The notes: generated by a model from the sequence alone, not told the origin. A stretch of DNA of 64,000 bases from Denitrovibrio acetiphilus DSM 12809 (GCF_000025725.1 NC_013943.1:1798001-1862000); one strand, 5' to 3'. Shown: positions 1 through 9,233, counted from the first letter of the stretch. Program-made: numbers and translations.

Positions 1-165
1 GGTGTTCCTGCTCTTGGCAAAAGTGTTATAGGCGACCTTTATGTTGTTATCAAAATAACTATACCACAGGTTGCACAAGAAGCAGACCGTACAGCCCTGA
101 AAGAGATGCAGAAGAAATACATGACCGGACAGCGTGACAAACTGGTAGAAAAAGCGAGGCTTTAA
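1..165 (+). CDS. dnaJ: DnaJ-family co-chaperone, C-terminal end only
   Basis: Open frame from the first base of the window to a TAA at 163-165. The visible 54 residues have the beta-strand pattern of the DnaJ/CbpA C-terminal substrate-binding domain (GDLYVVIKITIP) followed by a charged helix. The J-domain and any zinc centre lie upstream of the window, so DnaJ and CbpA cannot be told apart. The stop is 3 nt before the next start, so it is probably co-transcribed with the HspR-like repressor and ClpB, a known arrangement for HspR-controlled heat-shock operons. DnaJ proteins stimulate DnaK ATPase and feed ClpB/DnaK disaggregation. Confidence 0.75.
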   Translation, partial: GVPALGKSVIGDLYVVIKITIPQVAQEADRTALKEMQKKYMTGQRDKLVEKARL

Positions 166-168
166 AAA

Positions 169-543
169 ATGAAAAATACGCCGCTGTACATTATCAGCAT
201 AGTTTCTGAAATGCTGGATCTGCACCCGCAGACACTCAGACAGTATGAGAGACTTGGGCTTGTACACCCTCAGCGGACGCAGGGAAATACCAGGCTCTAC
301 TCAGAAGATGACCTACAAACACTGAAGTTTATACTCACCCTTACGAAAGACATGGGCGTAAACCTTGCAGGTGTCGAGGTTATAATGAACATGCGGGAAC
401 AGATGGCTGAACTACAGGAGCAGAACAATCAGCTTAAAGAATTTATTAAGCAAAATGCTCAGCACCTGCAAAAAGCTAAAGAAGGGCTTGTCCCCTCCAG
501 CCACACAGGAATTATAAAAGTAAAAATAAACGAAGAAGATTAG
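169..543 (+). CDS. hspR: HspR-like MerR-family heat-shock repressor
   Basis: A 124-residue MerR-type regulator. Residues about 8-75 form the winged helix-turn-helix (LHPQTLRQYERLGLVHPQR, then the wing with TRLYSEDD), and residues about 78-110 form a heptad-rich dimerisation coiled coil. HspR proteins repress dnaK/clpB operons and use DnaK as co-repressor. The position between a DnaJ end and clpB supports this over a generic MerR protein. It has no cysteine cluster for metal sensing. The gene starts 3 nt after the dnaJ stop and ends 39 nt before clpB. No HAIR-type inverted repeat was seen inside the window; the operator probably lies upstream of the operon. Confidence 0.85.
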   Translation: MKNTPLYIISIVSEMLDLHPQTLRQYERLGLVHPQRTQGNTRLYSEDDLQTLKFILTLTKDMGVNLAGVEVIMNMREQMAELQEQNNQLKEFIKQNAQHLQKAKEGLVPSSHTGIIKVKINEED

Positions 544-582
544 AAAAACTTTGAAAAACGAGAATACAAAAAGAGGAAAATA

Positions 583-3186
583 ATGTTCAACTTTAACAAA
601 ATGACCATTAAAGCACAGGAAGCTGTGCAGTCTGCATTGGAGCTTGCAGAACAGCATAGCCACCAGCAGCTTATGCCTGAACATCTCCTCCTCGCTCTGA
701 TGACTCAGGAGGAAGGGATGGTCACCCCTCTGCTCCAGAAAGCAGGGGTGAACACTAACCAGCTTATAACCGATACTGAAAAACTGCTGGGGAAATACCC
801 TAAAGTTGAAGGAAATGTTCAGTTATATATCGGACAGGAAGCAAAAAAGGCTCTGGACTACGCCTTTGAAATGATAAAAAAGTTCGGGGACGAATATGTC
901 TCAACTGAACACATACTTCTGGGTGTAGGAGAAAATGCAGACTCAAATCTCCGGTCGGCACTCTCTGCGAACGGGTACAGTCTGAATACTCTGCTTAAAG
1001 CATACGAGTCAGTAAAAGGCTCAACACGTGTTACAGATCAGAATCCGGAAGATAAGATGAACGCACTGGATAAATACACCATAGACCTTACCGAGTCAGC
1101 ACGTGCAGGAAAACTTGACCCAGTGATAGGACGTGACGAAGAGATAAGGCGTGTCATACACGTTCTCTCAAGACGCACCAAGAACAATCCTGTGCTCATA
1201 GGTGAACCCGGTGTGGGTAAAACTGCCATAGCCGAGGGACTTGCCCAGAGGATTGTGAACGGTGACGTACCGGAAACCCTTAAAGGGCGCACAGTAGCCG
1301 CTCTTGACATGGGTTTACTCATTGCAGGAACAAAATTCCGCGGAGAGTTCGAAGACAGACTGAAAGCTCTTTTGAACACTATAAAAGAACGCCACGGTGA
1401 AATAGTGCTCTTCATAGATGAAATGCACACCCTTGTCGGAGCAGGAAAAACTGACGGAGCAATGGACGCTGCAAACCTTCTGAAGCCCGCACTTGCAAGG
1501 GGAGAGCTCCACTGCATTGGAGCTACAACCCTCGACGAATATAAGAAATATGTCGAAAAAGACACAGCCCTCGAAAGAAGATTCCAGCCTGTAATGGTTA
1601 AGGAGCCTTCTGTAGAGGACACAGTATCAATTCTGCGTGGGCTGAAAGAACGCTACGAAGTTCACCACGGAGTGAGGATTACTGACAATGCTATTGTTGC
1701 AGCAGCGCACATGGCAAACAAATACATCAGCGACAGGTTTATGCCTGACAAAGCTATCGACCTTATTGATGAAGCAACAGCCAAAATCCGTATGGAGATA
1801 GACAGCCTGCCCACAGAGCTGGACGAGCTTGAACGTCGTATCACTCACCTTGAAATAGACAAACAGGCGCTTAAAAAAGAGAAAGACAACGCCAGCAAAC
1901 AGCGTCTTGAAAAACTTGAAAATGAACTCGCCAATCTTAAAGAGCAGGCACAGAGTATGCGTGCTGCATGGCAAAACGAAAAAGACGTGATACAGAATGT
2001 CCGGCACATAAAAGAGCAGATCGAACAAACTAAACACGAAATGGCATCAGCAGAAAGGCTGGGTGATCTGACAAAAGCATCTGAACTTAAGTACAGCAAA
2101 CTTGTGGAGCTTGAATCCCGACTACAGGGAGCAAACAGTAAACTGAGCGAACTTCAGAAAAATAAACGCATCCTTAAAGAGGAAGTAGACGAAGAAGACA
2201 TTGCTACTGTTATAAGCAAATGGACAGGTATACCGGCAACCAGACTCCTCGAAGAGGAAGCAGACAAACTGATACGCATGGAGGATTATCTTCATAAACG
2301 TGTAGTAGGTCAGGACAACGCCATCAGAGTTGTGAGCGAATCTGTCAGAAGAAGCCGTGCCGGTCTGAATGACCCCGGCAAACCAATCGGTTCATTTATA
2401 TTTCTGGGACCTACGGGTGTTGGTAAAACAGAGCTTGCCAAGTCGCTTGCGGAATTCCTGTTCGACTCGGAAGATGCTATCGTAAGGATAGACATGAGTG
2501 AATACATGGAGAAACACTCCGTGGCAAGGCTTATCGGAGCGCCTCCGGGATATGTAGGCTATGACGAGGGCGGTCAGCTCACCGAAGCTGTTCGCAGACG
2601 TCCCTACTCTGTTATCCTTATGGACGAAATTGAAAAAGCACATTCTGACGTTTTCAATGTGCTCTTGCAGCTTTTGGATGACGGCAGGCTTACAGACTCC
2701 AAAGGGCGTACTGTCAGCTTTAAAAACTGCGTCATCATCATGACATCGAACATTGCAAGCGATATGATACATGATGCATTCGCTGAAGATGGTGACTGGG
2801 AACAGAAATACAGCAGTATACAAAAAATTGCCATAAGTCAGCTCTCCGGCTATTTCAGACCTGAGTTTCTAAACAGAATAGACGATATCGTTGTGTTCCA
2901 CCCTCTGAATGAAACTCACATTACGGAAATAGCAGAGATACTTATGCAAGTTTTTGCTAAACGTGTTCTTGAAAATAACATAGAACTTAACTGGACAAAA
3001 AATGTCATAAATGAGATAGTTAAAGCGGGTTTTGATGCCGCGTACGGAGCAAGACCTATGAAACGTGCCATACGAAGGATGGTAGAAAATTTTATCGCAG
3101 AAAAGATTATCAAAGGAGAACTGAAAGCTGGTGACAAATGCCTGCTGGACTTTGACGGGAACCAGATGATTTTAAAATTTTCTTAA
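583..3186 (+). CDS. clpB: ClpB protein disaggregase (Hsp104 family)
   Basis: An 867-residue protein, the normal ClpB length. Order: N-terminal Clp repeat domain (1-145), first AAA+ module with Walker A GEPGVGKT (207-214) and Walker B LFIDEMHT, a long coiled-coil middle domain (about 400-530) that separates ClpB from ClpA/ClpC, second AAA+ module with Walker A GPTGVGKT (609-616) and Walker [10 protein letters not shown], and the C-terminal D2 small domain. It extracts polypeptides from aggregates with DnaK/DnaJ in the cytoplasm. SD AGAGG precedes the ATG. It is the last gene of the dnaJ-hspR-clpB unit; the next gene has its own promoter-like sequence. Confidence 0.97.
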   Translation: MFNFNKMTIKAQEAVQSALELAEQHSHQQLMPEHLLLALMTQEEGMVTPLLQKAGVNTNQLITDTEKLLGKYPKVEGNVQLYIGQEAKKALDYAFEMIKKFGDEYVSTEHILLGVGENADSNLRSALSANGYSLNTLLKAYESVKGSTRVTDQNPEDKMNALDKYTIDLTESARAGKLDPVIGRDEEIRRVIHVLSRRTKNNPVLIGEPGVGKTAIAEGLAQRIVNGDVPETLKGRTVAALDMGLLIAGTKFRGEFEDRLKALLNTIKERHGEIVLFIDEMHTLVGAGKTDGAMDAANLLKPALARGELHCIGATTLDEYKKYVEKDTALERRFQPVMVKEPSVEDTVSILRGLKERYEVHHGVRITDNAIVAAAHMANKYISDRFMPDKAIDLIDEATAKIRMEIDSLPTELDELERRITHLEIDKQALKKEKDNASKQRLEKLENELANLKEQAQSMRAAWQNEKDVIQNVRHIKEQIEQTKHEMASAERLGDLTKASELKYSKLVELESRLQGANSKLSELQKNKRILKEEVDEEDIATVISKWTGIPATRLLEEEADKLIRMEDYLHKRVVGQDNAIRVVSESVRRSRAGLNDPGKPIGSFIFLGPTGVGKTELAKSLAEFLFDSEDAIVRIDMSEYMEKHSVARLIGAPPGYVGYDEGGQLTEAVRRRPYSVILMDEIEKAHSDVFNVLLQLLDDGRLTDSKGRTVSFKNCVIIMTSNIASDMIHDAFAEDGDWEQKYSSIQKIAISQLSGYFRPEFLNRIDDIVVFHPLNETHITEIAEILMQVFAKRVLENNIELNWTKNVINEIVKAGFDAAYGARPMKRAIRRMVENFIAEKIIKGELKAGDKCLLDFDGNQMILKFS

Positions 3187-3211
3187 CTTAAGAGCGAAAC
3201 GTATCCCCGTA

Positions 3212-3220
3212 TGCTATAAT
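3212..3220 (+). promoter_or_regulatory. Extended -10 promoter for the alternative sigma factor gene
   Basis: TGCTATAAT, a TGn extended -10 hexamer matching the sigma-70 consensus, lies 18 nt before the ATG at 3239, giving a leader of only about 12 nt. No good TTGACA is spaced 16-18 nt upstream, as is common for extended -10 promoters. A CTTAAC-N17-CCCCGTAT arrangement just upstream loosely resembles a sigma-32 promoter, but this is weak. Confidence 0.5.
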
Positions 3221-3238
3221 TCACCAAATGGTGGTTTA

Positions 3239-4144
3239 ATGAGAGAAACAGAAGAAACTGAAAAAAAAGAAAAATCTGAAGATGAGAGTGCAACAACAGC
3301 TAAAGTAATGCCCGCTCCTGTGAGTGAGACTTCACTTAAGCATTACCTGAACTCTATCTCTGCATACAAACCCATGACAAAAGCTCAGGAGTTTGCAATA
3401 GGAGAGCGGATTCAGGCAGGCGATGAAGATGCGCTTAACACACTCATCCTATGTAACTTAAAATTTGTAGTATCCATAGCCAACAGATACCGGAATACCG
3501 GTCTGCCCATTGCGGATATTATAAATCAGGGGAATCTGGGGCTTGTGGAGGCTGCGAAAAGGTTCGACCATACAAAAGATGTCAAGTTCATATCCTACGC
3601 CGTATGGTGGATCCGTCAGTCCATAATTCAGGCTCTAGCTGAACAGTCGGGTACTGTCAAACTACCTATCAAACAGGCGGGGATCCTCTACAAGATAAAC
3701 GGTGCTACAGAAAAGCTCAACAAAAAGCTAAACCGTGAACCGACAGCCAGCGAGCTTGCCGAACAGCTTGAAATGGATGAAGCGGATATCGAGAATGTTC
3801 TGCGGGTTTCAAGAAACTATCTCTCACTTGAAGCACCTATTAAAGACGGAGAGGACAGGTCTTTCATCGACCTTCTGGAATCAGGCACAAAAGATATTGA
3901 AGAAGATATCATCTCGAAAACACTAAAAACCGCTCTGGACGACATCGTTGATGAACTTGATGAACGTGAATCACAAATAATAGAGTGGCGTTTCGGTCTG
4001 AATGAAGAAGCACCTAAAACTCTTGAAGAAATCGGGGAGCTGATGGATATAAGCCGTGAACGTGTCCGGCAGCTTGAAACACGGGCTCTTTCAAAACTCC
4101 GCAAGAAGGCGATGAAAAATAAATTACAGGATTTTTTAAACTAA
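3239..4144 (+). CDS. Alternative sigma-70 family RNA polymerase sigma factor (RpoD-like, short)
   Basis: A 301-residue sigma factor with a charged N-terminal tail (1-30), region 1.2/2 (SLKHYLNSI, then NLKFVVSIANRYRNTGLPIADIINQGNLGL and the region 2.3-2.4 stretch SYAVWWIRQSIIQAL), region 3, and region 4 with a helix-turn-helix (TLEEIGELMDISRERVRQLETRALSKLR). It lacks region 1.1 and the large non-conserved insertion of the primary factor encoded at 46621-48501, so it is a group 2/3 factor. Lying 52 nt after clpB suggests a stress or stationary-phase role, but the target promoters cannot be read from sequence. The stop overlaps the next start (TAATG). Confidence 0.88.
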   Translation: MRETEETEKKEKSEDESATTAKVMPAPVSETSLKHYLNSISAYKPMTKAQEFAIGERIQAGDEDALNTLILCNLKFVVSIANRYRNTGLPIADIINQGNLGLVEAAKRFDHTKDVKFISYAVWWIRQSIIQALAEQSGTVKLPIKQAGILYKINGATEKLNKKLNREPTASELAEQLEMDEADIENVLRVSRNYLSLEAPIKDGEDRSFIDLLESGTKDIEEDIISKTLKTALDDIVDELDERESQIIEWRFGLNEEAPKTLEEIGELMDISRERVRQLETRALSKLRKKAMKNKLQDFLN

Positions 4145-4515
4145 TGGAAACATATACACTTGTCCGACCTGAACACCTTAACCACTACGGATATCTTTTC
4201 GGTGGAGTTCTTCTAAAATGGATAGATGAATGCGCATTCCTAACTGCAGCTAAAAATTTCAGAGGAGTGTCATTTGTAACTGTAGCTATGGACAAGATTG
4301 TGTTTAAACATCAGGTGGCAAACGGATCTGTACTCAGGTTTAAAGTTGAACCTGTAAAGCAGGGAACAACATCTATCACATATGAAGTAAAAGTTTTTGG
4401 CGATGCCCCATGCGCAGAACGAGAGCAAGAAGTATTCAGCACTAACATAACTTTTGTAAGCATAGATAAAAACGGTCGGCCGACACCGCTACCGCATAAA
4501 TTAGATATAAGTTAG
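4144..4515 (+). CDS. Acyl-CoA thioesterase, hotdog fold (YciA-like)
   Basis: A 123-residue single hotdog domain with the acyl-CoA hydrolase signature: an N-terminal HLNHYGYLFGGVLLKWIDE segment with the catalytic aspartate, and a conserved strand SFVTVAMDKIVFKHQV. Such enzymes hydrolyse short- to medium-chain acyl-CoAs in the cytoplasm. Its ATG overlaps the sigma-factor TAA by one base, so the two genes are translationally coupled. The 3' end overlaps the convergent bioB by 4 nt. Exact substrate unknown. Confidence 0.85.
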   Translation: METYTLVRPEHLNHYGYLFGGVLLKWIDECAFLTAAKNFRGVSFVTVAMDKIVFKHQVANGSVLRFKVEPVKQGTTSITYEVKVFGDAPCAEREQEVFSTNITFVSIDKNGRPTPLPHKLDIS

Positions 4516-5447
4516 CCGAGCGCTCTCATATCATCATCGATATCTACGCCCTTTACAGTAAGATAGTCTCCAACCATTAATGCGTTAGCTCCCGCTCTGA
4601 GAAGCTTTTCTGCACTATTTTCTCTAAAAACAATACTCCGCCCGCCGCAAATTCTGATATCCTGTTTCGGAAGAATAAACCTGACCATAGCAACTATACG
4701 GAGAGCCTCTTCTTCACTAAGAACCTGCTGGTTGTCCATAGGAGTTCCTTTTATGGGGTTTAGAAAATTAATTGGAACAGAATCAACGTTGAGACCTCTC
4801 AGGATAAATGCAAGCTCTGCCCTATGCGCCCAGCTCTCTCCCAATCCGAATATCCCGCCGCAGCAGACATAAACACCGGCACGCACTGAATCTCGCACAG
4901 TTTCGACATCTCTTTCATAATCATGTGTTGAGCATATTTCTGGAAAATAGCTTCTAGCCACTTCTAGATTATGGTGGTATGCCGTCATGCCAGCTTCTTT
5001 AAGTTCTATAAGCTGTTCATAACTAAGACATCCAACAGACGCATCCGCCAGAAGTCCATGCTTATTTATAACGCCCATAGCTTCTTTGATCTTCTGAAAC
5101 TCTTCATCATTCGGTCCGATACCGCTTGTAACAATACTGAAGCGTTTAACTCCTTTGGCAGCAAGATCTTTTGCAGCGGCATCAATACGTTCCATATCTA
5201 TGAATCCGTAAACAGGCGCACCGGTACTGAAGTGAGAAGACTGTGCACAGAAGGAACAATCTTCACTGCATAGCCCGCTCCTTGCATTTATAATAGCGCA
5301 CGTCTCTGCTTTAATACCTTTATACTGCTTTTTAATCTGCTCAGCAAGGAACAGAAGCTCGTCCAGATCAGCATTAACTATAGTGCTGACATCCCCTGCC
5401 CCTGCTTCTCCCCCTGCGATTATCTTTTCGTAAATATCTCTGATCAT
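4512..5447 (-). CDS. bioB: Biotin synthase (radical SAM)
   Basis: A 311-residue radical SAM enzyme. The CxxxCxxC cluster CSEDCSFC is at residues 60-67, followed by the AQSSHFSTG segment typical of BioB that contributes to the [2Fe-2S] site. Further conserved blocks are YHHNLE, CCGGIFGLGE, VPINFLNPIKGTPM and ICGGR. It inserts sulfur into dethiobiotin. No other bio gene is present, so the pathway is dispersed. The start overlaps the stop of the upstream lipoprotein gene by 4 nt (ATGA), implying co-transcription with it. Confidence 0.96.
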   Translation of the reverse strand: MIRDIYEKIIAGGEAGAGDVSTIVNADLDELLFLAEQIKKQYKGIKAETCAIINARSGLCSEDCSFCAQSSHFSTGAPVYGFIDMERIDAAAKDLAAKGVKRFSIVTSGIGPNDEEFQKIKEAMGVINKHGLLADASVGCLSYEQLIELKEAGMTAYHHNLEVARSYFPEICSTHDYERDVETVRDSVRAGVYVCCGGIFGLGESWAHRAELAFILRGLNVDSVPINFLNPIKGTPMDNQQVLSEEEALRIVAMVRFILPKQDIRICGGRSIVFRENSAEKLLRAGANALMVGDYLTVKGVDIDDDMRALG

Positions 5448-6127
5448 TTTTTACCCGATATAATAATGAATCTTGAATTCACATAACCTGTATAGTCATT
5501 AGTTTTGACCTTCCACCATGTCATGCCCGCATTAGTTATCTTTTCCAAAAGGCTGAGCTGTTGCCAGCTTACGAGTATTTCGAGTACATCAGACTTAGTC
5601 GACGGGTACTGCCATAATATCACACCATCCTTCACCGCATATCCGAACCCAGGTTTCTGTCTGGCAGCATCAGGTTTTTCAGGTCCAGGCAGTTCAACAG
5701 AATCTTCCGAAGGCTGGGGTTCTGTATACATCTTCGTTACAGCGCCATCCTGCTCAGTTTTAACAACGTAAGGAACTGCGGTATCGTTCGACCTTATCTC
5801 ACGCAGTTCTTCTCTTTTTGCCGGAAGTTTTTCCGACTCAAGAACAACTACAGAATCTTTCAAGCCATCAACAACCTCTTTCAGCCTTTCATGATATTGC
5901 CTCTGTATCTCTATTTCATCAGCCTGAAATTTTACACTTTCATCAACCATATCCATAGACTTACGCATATTACCAAGCTCAGCCCGCATTTCATCAGTCA
6001 TAATTCTGATATTTCGAACTTCATTGCGTATACCATCTATATCTTTTTCATAGCTTTTAAGCCGTGCTCTGCTTGCGCAGGAAACGAGCGAAAGGGTAAG
6101 AATTACCAAAAGGATTTGCTTAAACAT
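5444..6127 (-). CDS. SH3-domain lipoprotein with coiled coil
   Basis: A 227-residue predicted lipoprotein: hydrophobic signal with lipobox LVSC (Cys17), a long coiled-coil (about 22-110, many E/R/I/M heptads), a Pro/Glu linker, and a C-terminal bacterial SH3 domain (about 155-225) ending MTWWKVKTNDYTGYVNSRFI. The architecture suggests an envelope protein whose SH3 domain binds peptidoglycan or another envelope partner. The upstream gene in the same direction also ends in an SH3 domain, so the two may act together. No enzymatic motif. Function not recognised. Confidence 0.75.
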   Translation of the reverse strand: MFKQILLVILTLSLVSCASRARLKSYEKDIDGIRNEVRNIRIMTDEMRAELGNMRKSMDMVDESVKFQADEIEIQRQYHERLKEVVDGLKDSVVVLESEKLPAKREELREIRSNDTAVPYVVKTEQDGAVTKMYTEPQPSEDSVELPGPEKPDAARQKPGFGYAVKDGVILWQYPSTKSDVLEILVSWQQLSLLEKITNAGMTWWKVKTNDYTGYVNSRFIIISGKK

Positions 6128-6166
6128 TATAATAAAACCTCAAATATGTTGAATAATACAGACTAA

Positions 6167-7678
6167 TTAATTTGCACACTGGTCGGGGGTTTCGACTATT
6201 TTTATATACTTGGCGTACATATATCCGAATCTTCCCTGATATTTAGTTTTCCACCAGTTACCGTCCTCAGACAACTCATAAAGCTCTATATAAGCCTCAC
6301 TCGGAGCTGTACCCAGAAGTTCAGTGTTAACTGACGGACCGGATCTGATCTTAAGCCCACTATTGGCTGTTATACATCCGTGCTGAAAGGCAGGTTCTTC
6401 AGGCTGAGCTTCTTCTAATTCTGTATCTATTGCTGCATCATCTTCAGAAGTAGACGCAGTTATGTGCTCTGGTTCAGCCTTACTGTTGTCTGCCTGCGGC
6501 TCAGGCTCTATCTTCTCTTCAGGCTCAGAGGCTGCGGAAGGATTTTCTGATTGTAACTTCTGTTGAGCTAATTCATTATCGGCAGCAGATTTTTCAGTTT
6601 GGACAGACTCCTGCTGATCAGTAACTGGCTGTTCGGGGATTGTTTCCTGAACGACAGAACCTGACGAGTCGGACTCTGATACCTCCGGAGTATTTTCAGC
6701 AGCGGGTGCGTCTGCCTCCGAAGATTTCTTTTGTACCATTACCACTGAAAAGATGTCAGTTACCTGATTATCAAAAAAAGAAATAATTGTATCTCTGTAA
6801 AAGAGCCCTGCCCCTATGACAACCACTATTAGTGCTATCATTATCATGCCTTTGCCGCCAGACCGTCTGGACACTTTGACTCCATATAGCCTTGCTGCTG
6901 CCATTTTTATATGAGACGAAGTGATCTTAGCCTGTTTTCCCTCTTTGGCTATGGCAAGAGCCTTTTGGGCTATCCTGTTAATCTCAGAAGGGATACCTTT
7001 CGAGTAGTTATATATTTCAGTGTAGGAATTATTTTTAAAAAGGTGCTGATCATCGTCACCAATGGCGGTTTTGATACGGTGTTCAACATATTCTACTGTA
7101 TCGTGAAGATTAAGCGGAGCAAGCTCCACCGTAAAGGTAAACTTCGGCCCCAGGTCTCCGCCGATGTGCTTTAATCTATCGTGAAGTTCAGGGCATCCGG
7201 ATATGATCACCTGCACAAGCTTACATTTTTCAATTTCGATTTCCATAAACTTATTAAGCATTTGAAGACTTTCGTCAGAGATATTTTCAGCATTATCAAC
7301 AATAATAAGGTTATTCTTTCCTTCCTTATACTGATCAACAAAATACTCCATGATAAGCCCAAAAAGCTCCTGCCTGTCAGCTTCTTCAACCTCAAGTCCG
7401 AACCCTTTGCATATATCCAGCATCAGTTTATCTGTACTGGAGTCTTCATATCTGGTCATAGAAACATTACAGTCTTTTGCATTCTCTTTTAGGATTTTAC
7501 AGGTCATAGTTTTCCCTGTCCCTTTCAATCCTGTGAGAAGCATAAAGCCTTTACGGCTGTTCAGACCATATTCAAGCAGAGTAATCGCTTTATCATGGTG
7601 TATCGAAGAAAAAAAGTACTTGTTATCGGGATAAGCACTGAAGGGTTCGTCCTTCAACCCGAATAAGTCCCTGCTCAT
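6167..7678 (-). CDS. ExeA/GspA-type AAA ATPase with membrane segment and C-terminal SH3 domain
   Basis: A 503-residue protein. The N-terminal AAA module starts in the ExeA/MshM manner (LFGLKDEPFSAYPDNKYFF) with Walker A GLKGTGKT (50-57) and Walker B LIIVDNAENI (about 122-131). One transmembrane helix lies near 279-297. A long acidic, Pro/Glu/Ser-rich linker (about 310-425) leads to a bacterial SH3 domain (about 430-495). In ExeA a similar layout joins ATPase activity to peptidoglycan binding during secretin assembly; that role is an inference here because no secretin or pilus genes are in view. It lies 39 nt upstream of the SH3 lipoprotein gene. Confidence 0.85.
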   Translation of the reverse strand: MSRDLFGLKDEPFSAYPDNKYFFSSIHHDKAITLLEYGLNSRKGFMLLTGLKGTGKTMTCKILKENAKDCNVSMTRYEDSSTDKLMLDICKGFGLEVEEADRQELFGLIMEYFVDQYKEGKNNLIIVDNAENISDESLQMLNKFMEIEIEKCKLVQVIISGCPELHDRLKHIGGDLGPKFTFTVELAPLNLHDTVEYVEHRIKTAIGDDDQHLFKNNSYTEIYNYSKGIPSEINRIAQKALAIAKEGKQAKITSSHIKMAAARLYGVKVSRRSGGKGMIMIALIVVVIGAGLFYRDTIISFFDNQVTDIFSVVMVQKKSSEADAPAAENTPEVSESDSSGSVVQETIPEQPVTDQQESVQTEKSAADNELAQQKLQSENPSAASEPEEKIEPEPQADNSKAEPEHITASTSEDDAAIDTELEEAQPEEPAFQHGCITANSGLKIRSGPSVNTELLGTAPSEAYIELYELSEDGNWWKTKYQGRFGYMYAKYIKIVETPDQCAN

Positions 7679-7740
7679 ATAGTCCTAACCCTTTTACTGC
7701 AATAATTTAGGTACATATTAAAGTAAATATACATAAATGT

Positions 7741-8097
7741 CTACTTTTCTATTGTTGAAAATATTAAAACATCTTCTGCGGCAGTATCAATACTCTCGCG
7801 CTGCTTTCTAAGCGCTCTGGTCTGCACCACGCCTTTGTTTATATCTCTGCTAACAATGTATAATTCGGTCTCCTGATCAAAAACATTAGCCGGAAGCATA
7901 TCTATAGGATCTTTCATTGTAGCCACCATCTGAAATGTCTCCAGACCAAACGGAGCAATAATGTCAAACTCACCAAGGCTTATCCACTTGTTAACTTCAT
8001 CAGCATCAACATATCGTATAAATTTCCTGTTCCCCTGTACAGCATAAAAATCTATCAAATAGGAAAACCTTTCACTCTTTTTGTCAACATGCCCCAC
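7741..8097 (-). CDS. DUF4384-like C-terminal half of a split envelope protein
   Basis: A 118-codon open frame that would start at MGHVDKKS, but the same frame stays open upstream to the G tract at 8148-8157. Read from there it gives ESVELFAKINKPGYFFLVGH, the usual entry of a DUF4384 beta domain. So this is most likely the C-terminal half of the gene at 8138-9139, separated by a one-base length change in the tract. No good SD precedes the internal ATG. With 9 instead of 10 Gs the two halves fuse into one 465-residue protein (7741-9139). Confidence 0.6.
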   Translation of the reverse strand: MGHVDKKSERFSYLIDFYAVQGNRKFIRYVDADEVNKWISLGEFDIIAPFGLETFQMVATMKDPIDMLPANVFDQETELYIVSRDINKGVVQTRALRKQRESIDTAAEDVLIFSTIEK

Positions 8098-8137
8098 AAG
8101 GAAAAAGTATCCCGGCTTGTTGATTTTTGCGAAAAGC

Positions 8138-9139
8138 TCAACCGACTCCCCCCCCCCTGTAAAGCATAGCTTTCTTTCCGTTTGCTGTGGAGAGCCTAGC
8201 AGTAAAGCCGTCAGAACTGCTCAGCCCCATTTTCAAAAGCTTCTCAAAGCTGACAGATACAGGTTTGTAGTTAAGTCCGGCATATGCCTTCTCTTTCAGC
8301 TTCTTCACGCTGGTCCCCGCAACCAGACCGTTTCTGTCTGTAAGGGTAGCAGTTATGTATATGCTATTATCTGCCGCTACATATTCTGACTCAAGAAAGT
8401 AATCTGCACTTCGCAGTGAATCTGCGGTCTTCATGCCGGAACTGAGCATACCTTTGAAAACAGAAGCAAACTCTGTGACTTCTTCCGAAGTGTGATAAAC
8501 AGGATAATAAACATAGGTGTTAGCTTTACCAAGCTCGACAGATATAATATTTGCAGTGTGCTGCATACTGTCTGATGCATATGTGAGTTCATCTCTCATC
8601 CTCAACAGGCTTTCGTATGTAACATCAGGAAAACTTTTATAATCACCATTCAGAAGATATATTACAGATTTAAGCTTTTTGAAATTCTCAAACGCAGTCA
8701 CAGCAGCCATAGTCAACTTATATCTATCCGTATCAGACTCAGACTTAAGCAACTGTTGCTGAATAGAATTAATCACTTTAACAGATTGGTCAGCATTTTT
8801 GATATACACAGGGAGTGCTTTTGAAGCCTTAAGCACAACTTCGCATTTATGGTCTGCACCGTTTCGAGAGAAACTATACTCAGCTCCGAATATAGGCAGC
8901 ACACTTGTAATATCCACTTGCTTTTCAACAATCTGTTTTGCGTTTTGGATGTTATCACTCATATCTGTGTGAAGTTCTGTCCTAACATCAGTGTATAAAA
9001 TAAAAGACAACTCTGAAACTGCATTTGCTCTTGCCTCTGACTCTGAGCGCCCATACCCCTCAGCAAAATAGTCAAACGCAAAAGAATATGAAATGCTAAA
9101 AATTAAAAAAGATAAAATTAACAAAATCTTACTGTTCAT
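8138..9139 (-). CDS. LPP20-like exported protein, out-of-frame ON/OFF candidate
   Basis: 333 residues. A signal peptide (about 1-21, ending SYSFAFD) is followed by an LPP20-type domain (YFAEGYGRSESEARANAVSEL, typical of Campylobacterota and other envelope proteins), then a region of unknown fold. The last residues are RGGGVG and a stop created by the 10-G tract. The sense frame continues after the tract in the neighbouring open frame (7741-8097). The gene is therefore a frameshifted or phase-variable version of an LPP20+DUF4384 protein. Assembly or sequencing error in the homopolymer is the main alternative. Confidence 0.75.
   Translation of the reverse strand: MNSKILLILSFLIFSISYSFAFDYFAEGYGRSESEARANAVSELSFILYTDVRTELHTDMSDNIQNAKQIVEKQVDITSVLPIFGAEYSFSRNGADHKCEVVLKASKALPVYIKNADQSVKVINSIQQQLLKSESDTDRYKLTMAAVTAFENFKKLKSVIYLLNGDYKSFPDVTYESLLRMRDELTYASDSMQHTANIISVELGKANTYVYYPVYHTSEEVTEFASVFKGMLSSGMKTADSLRSADYFLESEYVAADNSIYITATLTDRNGLVAGTSVKKLKEKAYAGLNYKPVSVSFEKLLKMGLSSSDGFTARLSTANGKKAMLYRGGGVG
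8148..8157 (-). repeat. 10-G homopolymer tract inside a coding region
   Basis: Ten C on the plus strand, ten G on the coding strand. Ten Gs give Arg-Gly-Gly-Gly-Val-Gly-stop; nine Gs give Arg-Gly-Gly-Glu-Ser-Val and an open frame to 7741. Tracts of this length are known slipped-strand sites in other bacteria. Confidence 0.9.
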
Positions 9140-9174
9140 AAAGAAAATATAGCATGACTTGAAAAATGGGCAAT

Positions 9175-9205
9175 AAAAAAAGGTTCCCGCTACGAGAACC
9201 TTTTT
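9175..9205 (-). terminator. Rho-independent terminator, probably bidirectional
   Basis: Stem GGTTC/GAACC (9182-9186 with 9196-9200) extended by an A-run on one side pairing with a T-run on the other, with a 9-nt loop. It sits just after the HU gene on the minus strand and in front of the LPP20-like gene. Confidence 0.75.
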
Positions 9206-9233
9206 AAAGAAAAAACATTTCCAAATATTCTTC

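Noticed and set aside
1038-2037. Long antisense open frames opposite clpB (up to 194 codons)
   Set aside because: They run opposite a strongly conserved gene with clear family motifs, have no SD and encode low-complexity Ser/Phe/Cys-rich products.
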